The notes: generated by a model from the sequence alone, not told the origin. Shown: positions 1 to 8,647, numbered from the stretch's first letter. The stretch: 64,000 bases of DNA from an uncultured Clostridia bacterium (GCA_934278995.1 CAKQWM010000001.1:186001-250000); one strand, 5' to 3'. Made by a program: numbers and translations.

Positions 1-205
1 CCGCCGTTTTCATCGCTTCGATTATTTTGTCGGACAATCTCGACGCCTGCTTGGCGTAAAGTTGGGTATCGGTGTGCAAAATCAAAGTGCTACCCAAAAG
101 ATCGACGGGTTTTAAACTGTTTATAAACGTCGTGAAAGATATTCTCGAAACGGTTTTTTCAAGTTCTTCGGTTGTTTTTTTCCAAAGGATTTCAAAATTT
201 TCCAT
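1..205 (-). CDS. dnaA: DnaA, N-terminal fragment (cut by window edge)
   Basis: Reverse-strand ORF starting at ATG (203-205) and running off the left edge, 68 codons visible. The peptide begins MENFEILWKKTTEELEKTV and continues with SFTTFINSLKPV and STLILHTDTQLYAKQ. This is the pattern of DnaA domain I (LW..L..., F.TW/F, then the beta strands before the helix), which binds the helicase loader and helicase. An AAGGAAG ribosome binding site lies 5-6 nt upstream. A TATAAT-like -10 on this strand sits at 242-247. It is divergent from recF, so the replication origin may lie at or near this edge. Only domain I is visible; the ATPase and DNA-binding domains lie outside the window. Confidence 0.78.
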   Translation of the reverse strand, partial: MENFEILWKKTTEELEKTVSRISFTTFINSLKPVDLLGSTLILHTDTQLYAKQASRLSDKIIEAMKTA

Positions 206-284
206 AAGATCTTCCTTGTAAACGGTTCAGCCCCGTCTTATATTATACGTCACTCGGTTTTTGTCGTCACAAGTCGTTTTTGTG

Positions 285-313
285 TTGACATAAACGAAGA
301 ATACTTATATAAT
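285..313 (+). promoter_or_regulatory. sigma-70 type promoter of the recF operon
   Basis: Perfect TTGACA (285-290), 17-bp spacer and TATAAT (308-313), giving a leader of about 100 nt before recF. No exact DnaA box of the TTATNCACA type was seen between dnaA and recF. Confidence 0.85.
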
Positions 314-420
314 TTAATCGGCGAGCGGTTAGGGCTTAAAGCGTGATATCTGTTGAGTACTAACTATTGTATTATAAACGACGAAAAAAAGCAAGGTTTT
401 TTACCTTATAGCGGTATGAA

Positions 421-1509
421 ATGTTCGTAAAAAAATTAATGCTTAAAAGTTTTCGGAATTACGAGAACGAAACGTTTGAATTTTCCGACGGGTTAAATTT
501 AATAGCGGGACGTAACGCCCAGGGTAAGACCAACGCCGTCGAAGCCGTGTTTTTGCTTGCCACGGGGTATTCCCCCAAAGTTAAAAGGGATAAGCAGGTT
601 ATACGTTACGGCGATAAATCGGGCAAGATTTCGGCGGTGGCGCACACAAGACTCGGCGAAATCAGTTCTCAGATAGAATATTTTTCCGATTCCAATAAAA
701 AAATCACGGTAAACGGACAGGATACAAAAAAGGTTTCCGACCTTCTCGGAAATATTTTCGCCGTCTTTTTTAACCCCGGCGAACTCAAACTTATACAGGA
801 AGCGCCGGAAGATCGCAGAAGATTTCTCGATATATCGATTTCGCAGATAAACAAGCAATATTTTTCGGATTTATCGATTTATAAAAAAATACTCAACCAG
901 CGCAACAATCTGTTGAAGGAACCCGATAAAGAGATAATTTACGATACTTTACCCGTCTGGGACGAGCAGTTTTCCGCTTACGCCGCAGACATAATCACGG
1001 CGAGAAAAAACTACGTCGAAAAAATTGCTCCGTTTGCAAAAGAGGCTCATTCTTTTATAACCGACGGCAAGGAGGTTTTGGAGGTTTCTCTTTTCGGAAA
1101 CTACCCCGAAAGCAAAGAAGAAATCCGTGAAAATATTTCCGAGGCGCTGAAACTTAACCTTGAAAAGGATATCGTTCTCGGTTGTACTTCCGTAGGTCCG
1201 CACCGTGACGACCTTAAAATTACCGTCAATAAAGAGGACGTGAAAAATTATGGTTCGCAAGGTCAGCAAAGAACAGCCGCGCTCTCTTTGAAAATCGCGG
1301 AACTAAACGTTTATAAAGAAAGATTCGGCGAATACCCCGTGCTTATTTTAGACGACGCCATGAGCGAACTCGATACGTCAAGACAACAAAGACTGCTTGC
1401 GGTTACCGAAGGCGTGCAGACCATAATAACCTGCACCGACGCAACGGAAAAGTGCTTTGAAGGAAAGAATTTCAAAATTTTCAGAATAGAAGGTGGAAAA
1501 ATTGTCTGA
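421..1509 (+). CDS. recF: DNA replication/repair protein RecF
   Basis: RecF is an SMC-like ATPase that loads RecA at gapped DNA together with RecO and RecR. The 362-aa protein has the family length. It shows Walker A GRNAQGKT (residues 30-37), the ABC-type signature SQGQQRT near residue 280 and Walker B VLILDDAMSELD near 307-318. It follows a perfect sigma-70 promoter, has only a weak ribosome binding site, and overlaps or abuts the start of tcdA. In most Firmicutes recF follows dnaN and an S4-domain gene; here it is the first gene rightward of a divergent dnaA, and neither dnaN nor the S4 gene is present beside it. Confidence 0.95.
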   Translation: MFVKKLMLKSFRNYENETFEFSDGLNLIAGRNAQGKTNAVEAVFLLATGYSPKVKRDKQVIRYGDKSGKISAVAHTRLGEISSQIEYFSDSNKKITVNGQDTKKVSDLLGNIFAVFFNPGELKLIQEAPEDRRRFLDISISQINKQYFSDLSIYKKILNQRNNLLKEPDKEIIYDTLPVWDEQFSAYAADIITARKNYVEKIAPFAKEAHSFITDGKEVLEVSLFGNYPESKEEIRENISEALKLNLEKDIVLGCTSVGPHRDDLKITVNKEDVKNYGSQGQQRTAALSLKIAELNVYKERFGEYPVLILDDAMSELDTSRQQRLLAVTEGVQTIITCTDATEKCFEGKNFKIFRIEGGKIV

Positions 1510-2206
1510 CCAAAGATTTTCGAGAGAAGACAGACTTATAGGAAAAGATAACAGAGTAAAACTCGCTTCAAAAACGGTCGCCGTTTTCGGACTTGGCGGA
1601 GTAGGTTCTTACTGCGTGGAGGCGCTTGCGAGGGCGGGGGTTGGCAATCTCGTTATATGCGACGGCGACAACGTCGATATAACGAATATAAACCGACAAC
1701 TTTACGCTCTTTCGTCCACCGTCGGCATGCCGAAAACCGAAGTCGCTTATTCAAGGATTAAAGACATCAATCCCGATGCGAAAATCGAAAGAAAACAGAT
1801 TTTTTTCAACGCGGAAACCTTATCTTCGTTTGATTTTTCAAGTTATGATTATATTGTCGATTGTATAGATACGGTTACGTCGAAACTGCTTCTGATAGAA
1901 TGCGCTAAATCCGCCTATAAGCCCGTTATCTCGTGTTTAGGAGCGGGAAACAAGATGGATCCCACGGCTTTTAAAGTAGCGGATATTTACGATACGAGTA
2001 TTTGTCCGCTTGCAAAAGTTATGAGGCGCGAACTCAAAAAAAGGAATATAGAAGGCTTAAAGGTCGTTTATACCGAAGAGCCTCCCATAACGCCGGAAGG
2101 CGAGGACAAAAGAACGCCCGCAAGTATATCGTTCGTTCCGCCCGTCGCGGGATTCGTAATTGCCGGCGTTGTGATAAAAGATTTGATAAAGAGGAACGGA
2201 ACATGA
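1502..2206 (+). CDS. tcdA: tRNA threonylcarbamoyladenosine dehydratase (TcdA, ThiF/E1-like)
   Basis: E1-like ATP-dependent enzyme that cyclises t6A to ct6A at position 37 of ANN-decoding tRNAs. It has the nucleotide-binding loop GLGGVGSYC, the acidic strand CDGDNVDITNINRQL, and DYIVDCIDTVTSK. The C-terminal half has the TcdA pattern CPLAKVMRRELKKR and the motif PPVAGFVIAG. The frame opens at a GTG at 1493 overlapping recF. The AGGTGG at 1491-1496 is correctly spaced for the TTG at 1502, so I prefer that start. The gene ends in an ATGA overlap with the next one, indicating translational coupling in one operon. Confidence 0.85.
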   Translation: MSDQRFSREDRLIGKDNRVKLASKTVAVFGLGGVGSYCVEALARAGVGNLVICDGDNVDITNINRQLYALSSTVGMPKTEVAYSRIKDINPDAKIERKQIFFNAETLSSFDFSSYDYIVDCIDTVTSKLLLIECAKSAYKPVISCLGAGNKMDPTAFKVADIYDTSICPLAKVMRRELKKRNIEGLKVVYTEEPPITPEGEDKRTPASISFVPPVAGFVIAGVVIKDLIKRNGT

Positions 2207-2796
2207 AAGATTTTAAACCCGAACAGACTTTCCGGACGAAAAAGCAAGTCGAAAACGAAAAAGAGATTTTTTTAGCGGAAGAAAATCCTCGTCTTGACGA
2301 AGATTTACCCATAGCCGCTATTTTTCCGCCGAGCGAACTTATAGCCATCGTTAAACCTAAAAAGACTAAGAGTCCGTATATCGAAACCTTTCTGCTGTTT
2401 TTGTGCGCGGTTATTACCGTCGGCGCCGACGCTTTTATTTTCAGTTCGTCGCTGTTTGGCAGTATGATTGCAAAACTTGATAACACCTTCGTAACGATAA
2501 CGGCGGTCTTTTGTATGATAGCGCAAATAGTACCTTGCGTTTTCTGGGGGCTTTGTATTTACAAAAAGGCGATAAGGCTCGGCAATTTTTCCGTTATACT
2601 GACGAATGATAAAATTATCGCTTGCGGGAAAGCAAACGACGCCTTATGCAAAACGATAAGGCTCGAGGACGTAGTTGACGTAACGAAGAAGGGTTCTTCG
2701 GTCAAAGTCGTCGGCATCAACGATAAAATAGTCGTGAATTTAAACGAACCCGACGAATTTATCGAACTTATCAAACGTCTTTACGAAGAATTATAA
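2203..2796 (+). CDS. two-TM membrane protein with a PH-like C-terminal domain
   Basis: 197-aa protein of unknown function. The start is the ATG in the ATGA overlap with tcdA. About 60 charged residues precede two membrane segments (around FLLFLCAVITVGADAFIF and ITAVFCMIAQIVPCVFWGL). The C-terminal ~80 residues (VILTNDKIIACG, IRLEDVVDVTKKG, VVNLNEPDEFIELIK) have the strand pattern of bacterial PH-like membrane proteins. It is in the recF-tcdA operon. The PH assignment is inference from pattern only. Confidence 0.6.
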   Translation: MKDFKPEQTFRTKKQVENEKEIFLAEENPRLDEDLPIAAIFPPSELIAIVKPKKTKSPYIETFLLFLCAVITVGADAFIFSSSLFGSMIAKLDNTFVTITAVFCMIAQIVPCVFWGLCIYKKAIRLGNFSVILTNDKIIACGKANDALCKTIRLEDVVDVTKKGSSVKVVGINDKIVVNLNEPDEFIELIKRLYEEL

Positions 2797-2824
2797 TTTA
2801 CGAAGAATTGTAAGGAGATAAAAA

Positions 2825-3589
2825 ATGGTTTTGTTCGTTAAGTTGGCGCTCGTCTTTTTTATCGGCGCAATCTGTGGCTGGGTTATGGAATTGTTTTTCA
2901 GAAGATTTGCTCATAAAAAATGGGTAAACCCCGGTTTTTTGGCAGGTCCGTGGCTTCCACTGTACGGGTTCGGGCTTTTGGGGCTTTACGGAATGTCGAG
3001 CATTGATTTGTCTTTTATAGGCAATCCCGTATGGGAAAAAGTCGTTCTTATCGCGGGGATAACCCTGACGATGACTTTACTCGAATATATTACAGGTCTT
3101 ATCTTCATCAAAGGGCTTAAAGTAAAACTTTGGGATTATTCCGACAGACGCGGTAATATTCAGGGAATAATCTGTCCGCTTTTTACCCTTATCTGGGGCG
3201 TTATAGGCGCCGCTTATAATCTTTTTTTACACGAACATATTTGCGCGGCGGTCGATTATCTTTCGATGCATATAGAGTATTCGTATATTCTCGGCATCTT
3301 GTCGGGTATCTTCATAATGGATAACGTTTATTCGTTTAAAGTCGTCGCAAGAATCAAAAAATGGGCAACCGAACACGATATCGTCGTCAGATACGAACAA
3401 CTTCGTCTTAACATAAAGCAACGCGCCGAAAAAGCCAAGGAAAAAACCGATTTTATTTTCTCGCTTAAAGGCCCTAAAGGCGTTATAGAAGAATTAAACA
3501 AGTATCTTTCGGAACAGGGTAAAAAATTCGTGGAAGAAAGAAATCGCAAAGCGGAAGAAAGTAAACACGCCGCCGCCGATAATGATTAA
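2825..3589 (+). CDS. CmpB-type putative ABC transporter permease (PF06541-like)
   Basis: 254-aa membrane protein. The start GWVMELFFRRFAHKKWVNPGFLAGPWLPLYGFG matches in pattern the family annotated as putative ABC-transporter type IV (CmpB), whose role is unproven. About five hydrophobic segments fill the first ~170 residues, followed by a charged tail of ~80 residues likely in the cytoplasm. It has a strong AAGGAG ribosome binding site and is the last gene of the recF operon, ahead of a terminator. No partner ATPase is adjacent. Confidence 0.7.
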   Translation: MVLFVKLALVFFIGAICGWVMELFFRRFAHKKWVNPGFLAGPWLPLYGFGLLGLYGMSSIDLSFIGNPVWEKVVLIAGITLTMTLLEYITGLIFIKGLKVKLWDYSDRRGNIQGIICPLFTLIWGVIGAAYNLFLHEHICAAVDYLSMHIEYSYILGILSGIFIMDNVYSFKVVARIKKWATEHDIVVRYEQLRLNIKQRAEKAKEKTDFIFSLKGPKGVIEELNKYLSEQGKKFVEERNRKAEESKHAAADND

Positions 3590-3630
3590 CGAATAAAAAC
3601 GATAAAATTAAATAGCGGTTAAAAGCGACA

Positions 3631-3663
3631 AAAATCCCCGGAATTTTTTCGGGGATTTTTTTA
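3631..3663 (+). terminator. intrinsic terminator of the recF operon
   Basis: AAAATCCCCG and CGGGGATTTT form a perfect stem around a short A/T loop, followed by a T run. Confidence 0.85.
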
Positions 3664-3755
3664 AAGAATTTACGTTGCTTATTCGTAGTTTGCTTACGCT
3701 ATCGGTTTATAGAAGATAACGTTTTACCCTTATCGGCTTTTTCGCCTGTTTAATG

Positions 3756-3784
3756 TTGACTTTTTCTATATTTTAGGATATACT
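3756..3784 (+). promoter_or_regulatory. promoter of the orphan structured RNA
   Basis: TTGACT (3756-3761), 17-bp spacer, TATACT (3779-3784). Predicted transcription start is near 3791. Confidence 0.75.
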
Positions 3785-3790
3785 ATTATC

Positions 3791-3916
3791 GGAAACAGGT
3801 TTTATCCTCGGTAACGTTCAGGACGTGCTGCTCAGGGCTTCGGTATTTGAGCGACCGAGAAGTAGCCTGTTTTGATTTTGTTATCAAGCACTCTTAAGCG
3901 TAAGGGTGCTTTTTTC
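3791..3916 (+). ncRNA. stand-alone structured RNA gene of unassigned family (~125 nt)
   Basis: A good promoter and a perfect terminator bracket about 90 nt with no credible ORF. The segment folds on paper as a closing helix (AAACAGGTT with AGCCTGTTT), a second helix (CTCGGT with ACCGAG), and an apical part with ACGT-TCAGG-ACGT and GCTCA...TGAGC arms around a C-UUCG-G turn, suggesting a three-way junction. I checked by eye for SRP RNA (no GGAAGCAGC-type motif), tmRNA, T-box and common riboswitch cores and found none. A 6S-like role is possible but the RNA is short for that family. Confidence 0.55.
3886..3916 (+). terminator. terminator of the orphan RNA
   Basis: AAGCACTCTTA and TAAGGGTGCTT form an 11-bp stem with an AGCG loop, followed by a T tract. 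Confidence 0.9.
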
Positions 3917-4000
3917 TTGCCCGAAACAACGGTAACGGCTGATATTACGAAACCAAGAATCAGCAAAAATGAAAAATAAAAGAAAATTTCAAATTTAGCG

Positions 4001-4029
4001 TTGACATAAGCCACGCAATAAGTTACAAT
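4001..4029 (+). promoter_or_regulatory. promoter of the MsmX-type ATPase gene
   Basis: TTGACA (4001-4006), 17-bp spacer, TACAAT (4024-4029), about 75 nt before the coding start. With the orphan RNA and its terminator this accounts for the gene-free stretch 3590-4110; nothing else was seen there. Confidence 0.8.
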
Positions 4030-4110
4030 ATATTAGTATTGCATCGCGCTTGAGGAAAACCGTTGTTATTTTGCGGCCAAAACAGCGCGGCAAAGGAGTT
4101 TTATATTTTT

Positions 4111-5346
4111 ATGGCAACAGTAACCCTTAACCACGTTTACAAGGTTTACCAAAACCAGAACAAGAAGGCCGAGGCGTCCAAACCCGCCGTTTCCGATTTC
4201 TGCATGGAGATCGAAGACAAAGAGTTTATAGTTTTCGTAGGTCCTTCCGGTTGCGGTAAGTCCACGACGCTTCGTATGATTGCGGGGCTTGAAGAAATCA
4301 CCGACGGTGAAATCTATATTGACGACAGACTCGTCAATAACGTCGAACCCAAAGACAGAGACATCGCGATGGTTTTCCAGAATTACGCTTTGTATCCGCA
4401 CATGTCCGTTTACGACAATATGGCTTTCGGGCTTAAACTTCGTCGTATCGACGATATCAAGCGCGATAAAGACGGCAACCCCGTCTTAGATGCGGAAGGT
4501 AAAGAAATCCCCGTCAAACGCAAATATACCAAAGCCGAAATTGACGAAAAAGTACAGGAAGCCGCCAAAATATTAGATATCGCAGAGTATCTTGACCGCA
4601 AACCCAAAGCGCTTTCGGGCGGACAGCGTCAACGTGTCGCGCTTGGCAGAACGATTGTCAGAAAACCTAAAGTATTCCTTCTCGACGAGCCTTTATCGAA
4701 CCTTGACGCAAAGTTAAGGGCGACCATGCGCGCGGAAATCATCAAACTGCACGAAAATTTAGGAGCAACGTTTATTTACGTTACACACGATCAGGTGGAA
4801 GCCATGACGATGGGTACCCGTATAGTCGTTATGAAGGACGGGTTTATTCAGCAAATAGGAGCGCCTCAACATCTTTACGACGATCCTGTTAACGTTTTCG
4901 TGGCGGGCTTTATAGGAACGCCTCAGATGAACTTTTTCGACGGCAGGGTAACGCCCGACGGCAAAGTCGTTTTCGCAAACGATCAGCACATAGTTTTGCC
5001 GAAGGATATTTTCGCTAAGTTCGACGCGGAAAAAATAGGCGACGGCGTTGACGTGGTTTTAGGCATAAGACCGGGCGATATAAGACTATCGGATACTTAT
5101 AAAGAGGGCGAAAGCGTTTCCTGCAAGATAGAGGTTATAGAAGCGTTAGGCAACGAAACCATCATTTACGCCGATTGCGACGAAAACGTAAACGCTACGA
5201 TGGAACATTCTCCTACCGCCATAACCGCAAGCGTCAAACTCAAACAAAACCCGACGAGAGGGCAGAAGGTTTACTTCGATTTCGACCTCGATAAAGTTCA
5301 CCTTTTCGAAAAAGAAACGGAAACCACTTTAAGAAAACAAAACTAA
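4111..5346 (+). CDS. msmX: sugar ABC transporter ATPase, MsmX/UgpC/MalK type
   Basis: Cytoplasmic ATPase that energises carbohydrate importers. I start it at ATG 4111, which has AAAGGAG upstream and gives MATVTLNHVYKVY; an in-frame ATG at 4063 lacks a ribosome binding site. It has Walker A GPSGCGKST (residues 44-52), signature LSGGQRQR, Walker B VFLLDEPLSNLD, and a C-terminal MalK-type regulatory (OB/TOBE) region. A ~20-residue insert (DKDGNPVLDAEGKEIPV) lies before the signature helix and is longer than usual. It is monocistronic with no permease nearby, as is typical of shared ATPases such as Bacillus MsmX. The MalEFG cargo at 44-48 kb has no ATPase, so this is its likely partner. Confidence 0.9.
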   Translation: MATVTLNHVYKVYQNQNKKAEASKPAVSDFCMEIEDKEFIVFVGPSGCGKSTTLRMIAGLEEITDGEIYIDDRLVNNVEPKDRDIAMVFQNYALYPHMSVYDNMAFGLKLRRIDDIKRDKDGNPVLDAEGKEIPVKRKYTKAEIDEKVQEAAKILDIAEYLDRKPKALSGGQRQRVALGRTIVRKPKVFLLDEPLSNLDAKLRATMRAEIIKLHENLGATFIYVTHDQVEAMTMGTRIVVMKDGFIQQIGAPQHLYDDPVNVFVAGFIGTPQMNFFDGRVTPDGKVVFANDQHIVLPKDIFAKFDAEKIGDGVDVVLGIRPGDIRLSDTYKEGESVSCKIEVIEALGNETIIYADCDENVNATMEHSPTAITASVKLKQNPTRGQKVYFDFDLDKVHLFEKETETTLRKQN

Positions 5347-5361
5347 ACGCAGTATAATTTC

Positions 5362-5388
5362 AAGGACGGCTTTCGCCGTCCTTTTTCG
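5362..5388 (+). terminator. terminator of msmX
   Basis: AAGGACGGC-TTTC-GCCGTCCTT hairpin followed by TTT. Confidence 0.85.
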
Positions 5389-5505
5389 TTGCCGTTTTCG
5401 GAAGCAAAATAAAGCAAAAGACTAAAACCGATCAAAAATTACAAGTATAAATTTATTATAATTTGTCAAAAACAATAATGTAAAAATCATCGGGAGAAAG
5501 TTAAA

Positions 5506-6021
5506 ATGAAAAAAACGTGCATAAGTTTCGGGCTTATTCTCATAATAGTTTTGTCGGCGCTCCTTTTAATAAAAAGCGCTGATGAAACCGAGTATTTGCG
5601 CATTCATATACGAGCAAATTCCAACAGTCAGATTGACCAGAATATCAAATATAAGGTCAAAGACTTAGTAGTAACTTACCTTACGCCGATTATTAAAAAC
5701 GCGCAGTCGAAAGACGAGGCGATAAGTATAATCGAAAGTCAAAAAAATACCGTTAACGGGCTTATAGACCGCTTTTTATGCGAAAACGGCTTTGCTTACA
5801 AAGCAAAAACAGACGTAAGAAAAGAAAAATTCCCGACGCGCGTTTACAAAGAATTGACTTTAAAAGAGGGTATATACGACGCGGTTATAATAGAACTCGG
5901 AAAAGCCGAAGGCGACAACTGGTGGTGCGTAGTGTTTCCGCCGCTATGCTTTACGGGCGAAAAGGTGACCTATTACTCGGTAATAGCCGAATTTTTCAAA
6001 AGGTTAAAACAAGGAGGATAA
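5506..6021 (+). CDS. spoIIR: stage II sporulation protein R
   Basis: SpoIIR is a forespore-made signalling protein, secreted across the septum, that triggers SpoIIGA to process pro-sigma-E in the mother cell. The 171-aa ORF has an N-terminal signal/anchor (GLILIIVLSALLLI) and the family motifs YLRIHIRANSNSQIDQ and DNWWCVVFPPLCF. The ribosome binding site is GGGAG. A GTATA at 5445-5449 followed ~15 nt later by an A-rich GTCAAAAAC box loosely resembles a sigma-F promoter, consistent with forespore expression but not proof. It is directly upstream of sleB. Confidence 0.93.
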   Translation: MKKTCISFGLILIIVLSALLLIKSADETEYLRIHIRANSNSQIDQNIKYKVKDLVVTYLTPIIKNAQSKDEAISIIESQKNTVNGLIDRFLCENGFAYKAKTDVRKEKFPTRVYKELTLKEGIYDAVIIELGKAEGDNWWCVVFPPLCFTGEKVTYYSVIAEFFKRLKQGG

Positions 6022-6747
6022 ATGAAAAAAAGGTTAACGATAATTATCGTCGCGCTTGTCATGCTGTTCGGAATCATAGGAACGATTCAGAGCGTAACGA
6101 TAAACAAAAACATTCATAACGATTGCGTTCTTACCGCCGTTTTAAAGCAGGGCAGTCAGGGCGAATTAGTCAAAGCCGTACAAACGAAACTCAAAAGATG
6201 GGGTTACTATAACGGTCCCGTTGACGGAATTTACGGCGCGAAAACAAAAGCCGCCGTTATTTACTTTCAGAAAAAGAACGGCTTATCGGCAGACGGCGTA
6301 GCGGGTAAAAAAACGCTTGCGGCTCTCGGTATTAACGAAAAGAAATATTCAGGAGGAGCCTCCGGATCGTCTTCAACGTCGGTCGGTAAATATTCCGGTC
6401 AGGACGTTGCTCTTTTGGCACGGCTTATACACGGAGAAGCACGGGGCGAAAGTTACACGGGGAAAGTCGCTGTCGCCGCGGTAGTTTTAAACAGAATTAA
6501 AAGTTCGTCGTTTCCGAACACTATATCAGGCGTTATTTATCAGCCGTACGCGTTTACCGCCGTCAGCGACGGACAAATAAATTGCACGCCCGATTCTACC
6601 GCTTATAGCGCCGCAAAAGACGCGATAAACGGATGGGATCCTACCGGCGGCGCCATTTATTACTATAACCCGTCAACCGCTACCAGCGCCTGGATTTATT
6701 CGCGCAAGGTAACCACTACCATAGGTAACCACGTATTTGCCGTATAA
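6022..6747 (+). CDS. sleB: spore cortex-lytic enzyme SleB
   Basis: Lytic transglycosylase that degrades cortex peptidoglycan at germination. The 241-aa protein has a signal/anchor (residues 5-25), a peptidoglycan-binding domain (about 44-106, GSQGELVKAVQTKL and KTKAAVIYFQKKNGL), a Ser-rich linker, and a Hydrolase_2 catalytic domain (about 125-241) with ARLIHGEARGE holding the catalytic Glu. The end, SAWIYSRKVTTTIGNHVFA, is classical SleB. It starts right after the spoIIR stop with AAGGAGG upstream, and ypeB follows 10 nt later. Confidence 0.95.
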   Translation: MKKRLTIIIVALVMLFGIIGTIQSVTINKNIHNDCVLTAVLKQGSQGELVKAVQTKLKRWGYYNGPVDGIYGAKTKAAVIYFQKKNGLSADGVAGKKTLAALGINEKKYSGGASGSSSTSVGKYSGQDVALLARLIHGEARGESYTGKVAVAAVVLNRIKSSSFPNTISGVIYQPYAFTAVSDGQINCTPDSTAYSAAKDAINGWDPTGGAIYYYNPSTATSAWIYSRKVTTTIGNHVFAV

Positions 6748-6757
6748 GGAGGAAATT

Positions 6758-8647
6758 ATGAAAAACGACGCTACCGAAAAGGTCGAAAAACTGACCGAAA
6801 AAAACAAAAAGGAAAACAAAACCGAACCTAAGACTTATAAAAAGGCTTATAAAACGGAAAAAGTCGATAAAACCGACGACCGGAACGAGCCTATACTCGA
6901 TAAAAAAGCCGAAAAAGAAAAGAATATGAGTCTCAAGCGCATCGAGGAGGCTAAATTAAGACAAATCAGGCGCGAAAAACGCAACGCCGAAAAGGCGAAA
7001 CTCAAAGAAAAGCGTATGAAAGCGAAAAAGGCTAAAAAAGAAGTCTTGAAAAAAAGAAAAGAAGAATATAAACAAGAAAAATTAAGAAGAAAAGAAGAAC
7101 GGCTTGCCCGCCGCGATATTTTAAAACACGAAAGCCGCGAAGAAAGAGAAAAGCGCGTTGCCGCGGAAAAGCAGGCAAGGCGCCGGGAAAAGAATTTAAA
7201 GCGTCAGGAAATAATGAAAGCGCGACTGAAAAAAGCGGAAATTCGTCGTCAGAAGCGCGCCGACAAACGCGCGATAAAGGAACAAAAAATCAAAACGCGC
7301 AACGAAAACAGAAGAGAAAAACGCAATCGCGGGCTGGGCGGCTGGCTTGCCGCCGTTATAGCGCTCGGTTCTACGACGCTTGTTCTTGCAACGCTGTTTA
7401 CGCTGAGCATGCTTAACGTTTTACCGGGCAGCGAAACTTATAACGCCGATGCGGTTGCCGAAAGTTATTATAGTTTAGTCGATTACGTCGATAACATTGA
7501 CGTAAATTTGTCTAAACTCATCGTGTCCAACGACAACGGCGAAAGACAACGCATTCTGGTAAATCTTATCGAAGAGGCAAGTTTAGCCGCCGAAGATATT
7601 ACGCGTATCCCTTTAAAAGACGAAAGCAAGTTTTATACCACAAAGTATATAAATCAGGTTGCGGATTATTCAAAATACCTCAATAACAGGCTTATAGACG
7701 GAGATTCTTTAACCGAAACCGATAAAGAAAATCTTAATTCTTTATATAAAATCAACACCGCCTTGCGTGAGGAGTTGTTTAAACTCAACCAAAAGATGGG
7801 GGATGGTTACGATTTTAAAACCATAATGAATGAAAACGACGACAACCTTATGCTTGAAAAATTCAACGAACTCGAAAAGCGCGCCGTCGATTACCCCAAA
7901 CTTATATACGACGGACCGTTTTCGGACAGTGAGGATAAAAAAGAACGAAAAACTTCCGAATCAATTCCGATAATGCAGGCGGAAGAAAAATTTAAAAATT
8001 ATTTCGGCGATTACGAAGTTAAAAACGTCGAAACTTTAGGCGAACAGTACGGAAAAATAGAATGTTACAGCATAAAAGCCGACGGTAAAGACGGAGAAAT
8101 CCACGCGTTTTTATCCAAAGAAAAGGGCGAACTCATTATGTTTAACTACCACGCCGATTGTTCTCAAAACAATTTCGGTCTTGAAGAATGTATCAAAATA
8201 GCGGATAAGTATATCCGAAATTCAGGTTACGATAACATGGCTTCGGTTTGGGCGACGGAAAGCGGTAATACCGCGTATATCAATTACTGTTATTCGCAAA
8301 ACGGAGTAATAATTTACCCCGATATGATAAAAGTTACGGTGTGTAAGGAAAGAGGACTCGTTTCCGCTTTCGACTCGACGGCGTATAGTTTAAACCATAA
8401 AACGCGCGATATTAAAGAGCCTGAAATTTCCTTAAAAACGGCGGAAACGGGCTTATCGACCGACTTATACGTTTTAGCGACAAGACTTTGTATAATACCC
8501 AAAGGCGAAACAAAAGAAGTCCTCGCGTATGAATTTTTCGGTAAATACAACGGCTCGGAATACTATATTTACGTTGACGCCTTAACGGGAAAAGAAACGC
8601 AAATCTTTAAAGTAGTAGAAACCGCCGAAGGTAATTTGATGATGTAA
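6758..8647 (+). CDS. ypeB: germination protein YpeB with a long charged N-terminal extension
   Basis: YpeB is the partner that localises and stabilises SleB in the spore. I start at ATG 6758, 5-6 nt after AAGGAGG, giving 629 aa. Residues ~1-190 are almost only K, E, R, A and Q with heptad-free charge alternation, like a long single alpha helix. A membrane segment follows (about 194-220, LAAVIALGSTTLVLATLF). The YpeB region then begins with YSLVDYVDNIDVNLSKLI and ends in PepSY-like repeats. Typical YpeB is ~450 aa with the membrane segment at the N-terminus, so the charged block is an unusual addition on the cytoplasmic side of the membrane segment. Confidence 0.9.
   Translation: MKNDATEKVEKLTEKNKKENKTEPKTYKKAYKTEKVDKTDDRNEPILDKKAEKEKNMSLKRIEEAKLRQIRREKRNAEKAKLKEKRMKAKKAKKEVLKKRKEEYKQEKLRRKEERLARRDILKHESREEREKRVAAEKQARRREKNLKRQEIMKARLKKAEIRRQKRADKRAIKEQKIKTRNENRREKRNRGLGGWLAAVIALGSTTLVLATLFTLSMLNVLPGSETYNADAVAESYYSLVDYVDNIDVNLSKLIVSNDNGERQRILVNLIEEASLAAEDITRIPLKDESKFYTTKYINQVADYSKYLNNRLIDGDSLTETDKENLNSLYKINTALREELFKLNQKMGDGYDFKTIMNENDDNLMLEKFNELEKRAVDYPKLIYDGPFSDSEDKKERKTSESIPIMQAEEKFKNYFGDYEVKNVETLGEQYGKIECYSIKADGKDGEIHAFLSKEKGELIMFNYHADCSQNNFGLEECIKIADKYIRNSGYDNMASVWATESGNTAYINYCYSQNGVIIYPDMIKVTVCKERGLVSAFDSTAYSLNHKTRDIKEPEISLKTAETGLSTDLYVLATRLCIIPKGETKEVLAYEFFGKYNGSEYYIYVDALTGKETQIFKVVETAEGNLMM

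Noticed and set aside
206..420. Search for DnaA boxes in the dnaA-recF spacer
   Set aside because: No TTATNCACA match was seen, so no origin is annotated here.
3791..3885. Orphan RNA considered as SRP RNA
   Set aside because: The GGAAGCAGC-type helix 8 core is absent.
3832..4014. Reverse-strand 60-aa ORF with a hydrophobic segment
   Set aside because: It runs through the RNA gene and its perfect terminator and has no ribosome binding site.
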